Origin: Lentimicrobium saccharophilum
Lineage (GTDB): Bacteria; Bacteroidota; Bacteroidia; Bacteroidales; Lentimicrobiaceae
Length of the DNA stretch: 64,000 bases
Direction: 5' to 3'
Assembly (NCBI RefSeq): GCF_001192835.1
Contig: NZ_DF968182.1
Location: 1,428,968-1,492,967 of the forward strand
A model generated the notes under the pieces. It searched no databases. It saw only the letters and a program-made list of their open reading frames with translations, and was not told where the DNA came from. Position numbers and translations under genes: made by a program. This document shows positions 60,746 through 64,000 of the stretch, piece by piece; the first letter of the stretch is position 1; each line of letters starts with the position of its first letter.

Positions 60746-62164
60746 TTATTTACCCCTGCCCTGGGCTACGATCAGCATGGTATAGATCAGGATTTTAAAG
60801 TCCATGGCCAGGGACATATTTTCGATGTAAAGGATATCGAATTTCAGGCGTTCCACCATCTGGTCCACATTTTCGGCATAGCCATATTTTACCTGACCCC
60901 ATGAAGTGATGCCGGGTTTTACTTTCTGCAGCAATCGGTAATGGGGCGCGCGCTGAATGATCTGGTCGATAAAATACTGCCTTTCAGGCCGGGGGCCGAC
61001 CAGGGACATATCGCCTTTGAGTACGGACCAGAACTGGGGAATCTCATCGAGCCTGACTTTCCGGAGAAACCGGCCGAAAGGGGTAATCCGCGGATCGTGT
61101 TTCGAGGAAAGCTGGGGCACTCCGCCCTTCTCGGCATCCACATACATACTCCTGAACTTTACCATATTAAAAGGCTTCCCGTGCAGACCGATACGCGGTT
61201 GCCTGTAAAAAACCGGGCCTTTCGAAGTAAGCTTTATGCCTATGGCCACCCCGAGATAAGCAGGGATTAAAATAATCATGGCAATGATGGATGCCACAAT
61301 GTCAATGATGCGTTTAAGCGATTGCTGCCAGGCCGGCATAAGATCCGGTGAGATCTGAAGCAGCGGCGTGTGAAAGATCGAGGTTGATTTCAGGGTTCCC
61401 AAAAGGTAGTCCTGCATATCAGGAATCACTTTGATCACCACATTGGTATCTTCAACCTCCGTAATGATCTGCTCTATTGTCTTTACCTCCGAGCGCTCAA
61501 TGGCTATCACAACTTCTTCCACGCTGTAGTCTTTTATCACCTGTTTCAAATCACTGATCTGGCCGAGATGCTTCAGAAATTTCTCAAGCTTATAATCTTT
61601 GTAAGGAGCTGCATTCACAAAACCCACAAAGCGGTTTCCGCTTGATTTTTCCTGATTTTCAATCTCGTTATAAATTGATATGGCATTCCCGTTGCTTCCG
61701 ACAATGATGGTGTTGAATCCGATAAGTTTATGATGGATTTTATAGGCGGTTATTGAGGTGAGTATCAGGCGCAGCAGGTAGGTAGGGACAAAGTGCAGGG
61801 CAAAAAGCACCAGCACCGACTGATAGTAATTCTTATATGAAACGATGGTATCGTCAAGAATCAGGGCAAAAAACAGGATCATCACGCCGATAACGGTGAT
61901 CAGCAGGGTCTGTCCCAGTTCTCTCAGGCGGGATTTCCGGTAAATCCGCCGGTAGGTTCCCATCATCACATACAGGCACAACCAGAAGAGGGGAATAAAA
62001 ACCAATCCGTACAAGAGGTTGGAATCCTGATAGATAACTTCCGGGTATTCAAATACATTGGGATCAGCGGCATACTTCCGGTAAACGAAAAAGGCTCCCC
62101 AGGCCAGCAAGGCTGAAATGAAATCTGCAATGACGTAACGTGCGACCTGTAGTTTTTTATTCAT
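60746..62164 (-). CDS. Undecaprenyl-phosphate sugar phosphotransferase (WbaP/polyprenyl glycosylphosphotransferase family)
   Basis: A 472-residue membrane enzyme that transfers a hexose-1-phosphate to undecaprenyl phosphate, starting exopolysaccharide or O-antigen synthesis. N-terminal half: four or five membrane helices and a CoA-binding-like domain (NTIIVGSNGNAISIYNEI). C-terminal transferase domain: KRIIDIVASIIAMI, GPVFYRQPRIGLHGKPF, FRSMYVDAE, RLDEIPQFWSVLKGDMSLVGPRPE. It overlaps the lipoprotein gene by four bases, so the two are cotranslated. Confidence 0.94.
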   Translation of the reverse strand: MNKKLQVARYVIADFISALLAWGAFFVYRKYAADPNVFEYPEVIYQDSNLLYGLVFIPLFWLCLYVMMGTYRRIYRKSRLRELGQTLLITVIGVMILFFALILDDTIVSYKNYYQSVLVLFALHFVPTYLLRLILTSITAYKIHHKLIGFNTIIVGSNGNAISIYNEIENQEKSSGNRFVGFVNAAPYKDYKLEKFLKHLGQISDLKQVIKDYSVEEVVIAIERSEVKTIEQIITEVEDTNVVIKVIPDMQDYLLGTLKSTSIFHTPLLQISPDLMPAWQQSLKRIIDIVASIIAMIILIPAYLGVAIGIKLTSKGPVFYRQPRIGLHGKPFNMVKFRSMYVDAEKGGVPQLSSKHDPRITPFGRFLRKVRLDEIPQFWSVLKGDMSLVGPRPERQYFIDQIIQRAPHYRLLQKVKPGITSWGQVKYGYAENVDQMVERLKFDILYIENMSLAMDFKILIYTMLIVAQGRGK

Positions 62165-63063
62165 TTCGCAGTATTAAAATATATCAGTTTCAGGTTATCA
62201 AGATAAATACCGGCCTGTTCCATGCCTTCATCCGTCTGTGCCCCGAAGAATATCCTGAAGTCAGTTGCATTCGGGGTATCATACTTGGGAACCGTAAGGT
62301 TAACGTATACTTTATTCCAGTTTTCACTTTTATTGAGAATCAGCAAAGGGCGCTGCACCTGCATCCCTGAAGAAAGGTAAAAAACGCCTACAACCAGCGC
62401 GTTATCAGTTTTGTAGTTCATCTCCAGAAATACTTCGGAGCCGGCAGCCGGAAAGTCGTAGGCTTCACTGGTTACAGCCTCAAATATAGAGGTATCTGCC
62501 GGCAGGTGCACAAATCCCGAGTACTCGCCCGGCTCTCCGGTCATGTTAAAACGCAATGCCGGATCGTTGGTCCGCTGCAACCTCACCGTGCTTTTAGCGG
62601 TCGTGTCGAGCGTCATGCTGCTCAGCTCAAAACTCTCCATCCATGGGAACAATACACCCTGACGGTATGAAGTAACTGTATCTGTGACCTGGATTACACT
62701 GTCCCTGACCAGGACAATATCTTTAACGATCGGGGCAAAATAAGGATATATGGCCCTGGTGCCTGAGATGCCGTTCAGCTTGATGCCCGGCCTTATGGTG
62801 ACCTTCTTCAGGCCTTCCGAGAGGATAGGGACGGTTGCCGGCAGTTCAAAGGCACCGATCAGGGTTTCATCCACATACACCCACGCATCCGTGATCTTGT
62901 GCGAAGCGGTTCCCTGCTCATACTGCGTATTTAAACCGATTTTTTCAATAAAGAGATAAGATGGCACCAACGAAGCATCATCCTTCTTTTCACAACCCCC
63001 TGAGAGAATGGCTATAAATACAAACAGAAATAATAACCTGGCTATTGGTAATTTTCCCCTCAT
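62161..63063 (-). CDS. Lipoprotein, unknown
   Basis: A 300-residue lipoprotein (lipobox ILSGGC, Cys24) with a beta-rich body. Motifs I can see are LFIEKIGLNTQYEQG at about 38-52 and a final NLKLIYFN strand; the second half (QRTNDPALRFNMTG to YVNLTVP) looks like a carbohydrate-binding-type beta sandwich, with Asp and aromatic residues. No family named. It is translated just before the sugar transferase and overlaps it, so a role in polysaccharide or envelope assembly is plausible. Confidence 0.78.
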   Translation of the reverse strand: MRGKLPIARLLFLFVFIAILSGGCEKKDDASLVPSYLFIEKIGLNTQYEQGTASHKITDAWVYVDETLIGAFELPATVPILSEGLKKVTIRPGIKLNGISGTRAIYPYFAPIVKDIVLVRDSVIQVTDTVTSYRQGVLFPWMESFELSSMTLDTTAKSTVRLQRTNDPALRFNMTGEPGEYSGFVHLPADTSIFEAVTSEAYDFPAAGSEVFLEMNYKTDNALVVGVFYLSSGMQVQRPLLILNKSENWNKVYVNLTVPKYDTPNATDFRIFFGAQTDEGMEQAGIYLDNLKLIYFNTAK

Positions 63064-63182
63064 AAATTCCCGGTTTTCGCTGGCTTTACCTTATGCAGGA
63101 ATGAACGCTTATGGCATGCAATTATTGCCTGCATTGCTGATTTTAAAAAAAATTTTTTTCGGAATTTTAAATCCTTTCCGGA

Positions 63183-64000
63183 TCAGATCAGGTTTGCTGC
63201 ACTGTTCATCTTACCGATGATCCTGTATGCCAGGTCCAGCGCGGCATAGCCATCGTTGATGGTAACCGGCGGAGATGTGTTGTTATTGATCGCATCGGCA
63301 AAACTTTCAAGCTCTGTCTGTATGGCATTCAGCGGCTTCACTTCGGGCTGGTCAAACAATATCTGTTTGGGCAGTTTGCCGGGGCCCAGATCAAGGATCA
63401 TGGCCAGGGGATCGGCAGTGGCAGGATCCACCCCACGCATACGGATAATCTCTGTCTTTTTATCCAGAAAATCAACGGCAATGTAAGCATCCCGCTGAAA
63501 GAACCTTGATTTCCTCATGTTCTTCATCGATATCCGGCTGGCAGTCAGATTCGCCACGCAGCCATTGTCGAATTCGATGCGTGCATTGGCAATATCCGGC
63601 GTATCGCTCACCACTGCCACACCGCTGGCACTCACTTTCCGGATATTTGCCTTCACAATGCTGAGCACGATATCCAGGTCATGGATCATCAGGTCAAGGA
63701 TTACCGGTACATCGGTGCCCCTGGGATTAAACTGGGCCAGGCGATGGGTCTCTATAAACATAGGATTTTCGATATATGGGGATGCCGCGATAAAAGCGGG
63801 ATTGAACCGCTCTACATGCCCCACCTGAACCTTCACGCCGGCTTCTTCCGCCAGGTCAATCAACAGGCGCGCTTCCTCCGGAGTGGTAACCACCGGTTTT
63901 TCAATAAACACGTGCCTGAATTTTTTCAGTGCTTTTGAAGCGCAGTCGAAATGCGACAGGGTCGGAGTCACAATATCCACCACATCTACCTGGTCGATCA
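63183..64000 (-). CDS. Gfo/Idh/MocA family oxidoreductase, partial
   Basis: C-terminal part of an NAD(P)-dependent sugar dehydrogenase. The dinucleotide-binding start lies beyond the window edge; the frame is open to base 64000. The visible part has VDIVTPTLSHFD, the conserved EKP (HVFIEKPVVTT), KVQVGHVERFNPAF, and the His-Asp region LDLMIHDLDIVLSIV (key residues DxxxHDxD). Such enzymes act on sugar nucleotides in polysaccharide pathways, which suits the neighbouring sugar transferase. The first visible GTG at 63983 is internal. Confidence 0.9.
   Translation of the reverse strand, partial: IDQVDVVDIVTPTLSHFDCASKALKKFRHVFIEKPVVTTPEEARLLIDLAEEAGVKVQVGHVERFNPAFIAASPYIENPMFIETHRLAQFNPRGTDVPVILDLMIHDLDIVLSIVKANIRKVSASGVAVVSDTPDIANARIEFDNGCVANLTASRISMKNMRKSRFFQRDAYIAVDFLDKKTEIIRMRGVDPATADPLAMILDLGPGKLPKQILFDQPEVKPLNAIQTELESFADAINNNTSPPVTINDGYAALDLAYRIIGKMNSAANLI

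Overview
The window reads as a piece of chromosome from a member of the Bacteroidota, most likely an environmental Bacteroidales-type bacterium. Several secreted proteins end in a type IX secretion (Por) sorting domain, there is a TANFOR-domain protein, and many genes are preceded by the Bacteroidota -7 promoter box TAnnTTTG. I see no rRNA, tRNA, phage module, CRISPR array or recognisable transposase.

Layout. 1-4.1 kb: a phosphate-selective porin (5' end outside the window) beside an inorganic arsenic operon read leftward (arsR, arsC, a four-helix-bundle gene, acr3, and a rhodanese-like protein without the catalytic Cys but with a Cys-rich tail). 4.2-16 kb: an accessory stretch with every gene on the minus strand and little functional connection between neighbours (methyltransferase, hydrolase, PIG-L deacetylase, GNAT, STM3941-like, TrmO, HigBA, RhuM-Fic, lipoprotein). 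Its intergenic gaps hold imperfect palindromes with TAAC close after stop codons and CCGTTA shortly before start codons, which suggests a gene-cassette array; two truncated copies of a hydrolase 3' end lie in it. 16-21 kb: AT-rich DNA, then four plus-strand secreted or envelope genes, two of which share leader elements. 21.8-23 kb: a repeat block of 8-bp TTCAAAGA-like units. 23-26.5 kb: a T9SS C10 protease, then DUF4395, DsrE, DUF190 and crcB, with a fluoride riboswitch before crcB. 26.7-35.7 kb: a three-gene operon (outer-membrane barrel, 1885-residue TANFOR protein, fibronectin type III protein). 36-37.7 kb: an outer-membrane phospholipase A and a DUF2141 gene broken by a 162-bp MITE-like element. 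37.9-45 kb: an RND tripartite efflux operon with a TetR regulator and two matching operators. 45.2-48.3 kb: an organoarsenical-type operon (ArsR, thioredoxin-like, ArsF-like, ArsG-like, ArsP-like permease). 48.4-49.1 kb: a REP-like palindrome array. 49.2-56.8 kb: a LytS/LytTR two-component pair and two large T9SS surface proteins. 57-60.1 kb: agmatinase-family enzyme, lipid A deacylase-like protein and DUF486 protein. 60.1-60.7 kb: a second repeat block related to the one at 22 kb. 60.7-64 kb: a polyprenyl-phosphate sugar transferase, a lipoprotein, and a Gfo/Idh/MocA oxidoreductase cut by the window edge.

How it fits together. Metal and toxicant handling is a clear theme: two separate ArsR-controlled operons with different operators, a fluoride exporter under a riboswitch, and an RND pump. 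Envelope biology is the other: T9SS cargo, outer-membrane barrels, PldA- and PagL-like enzymes, and a polysaccharide-initiating transferase. The most unusual parts are the cassette-like array at 4.7-16 kb, the rhodanese-like Cys-tail protein of the ars operon, and the repeat families.
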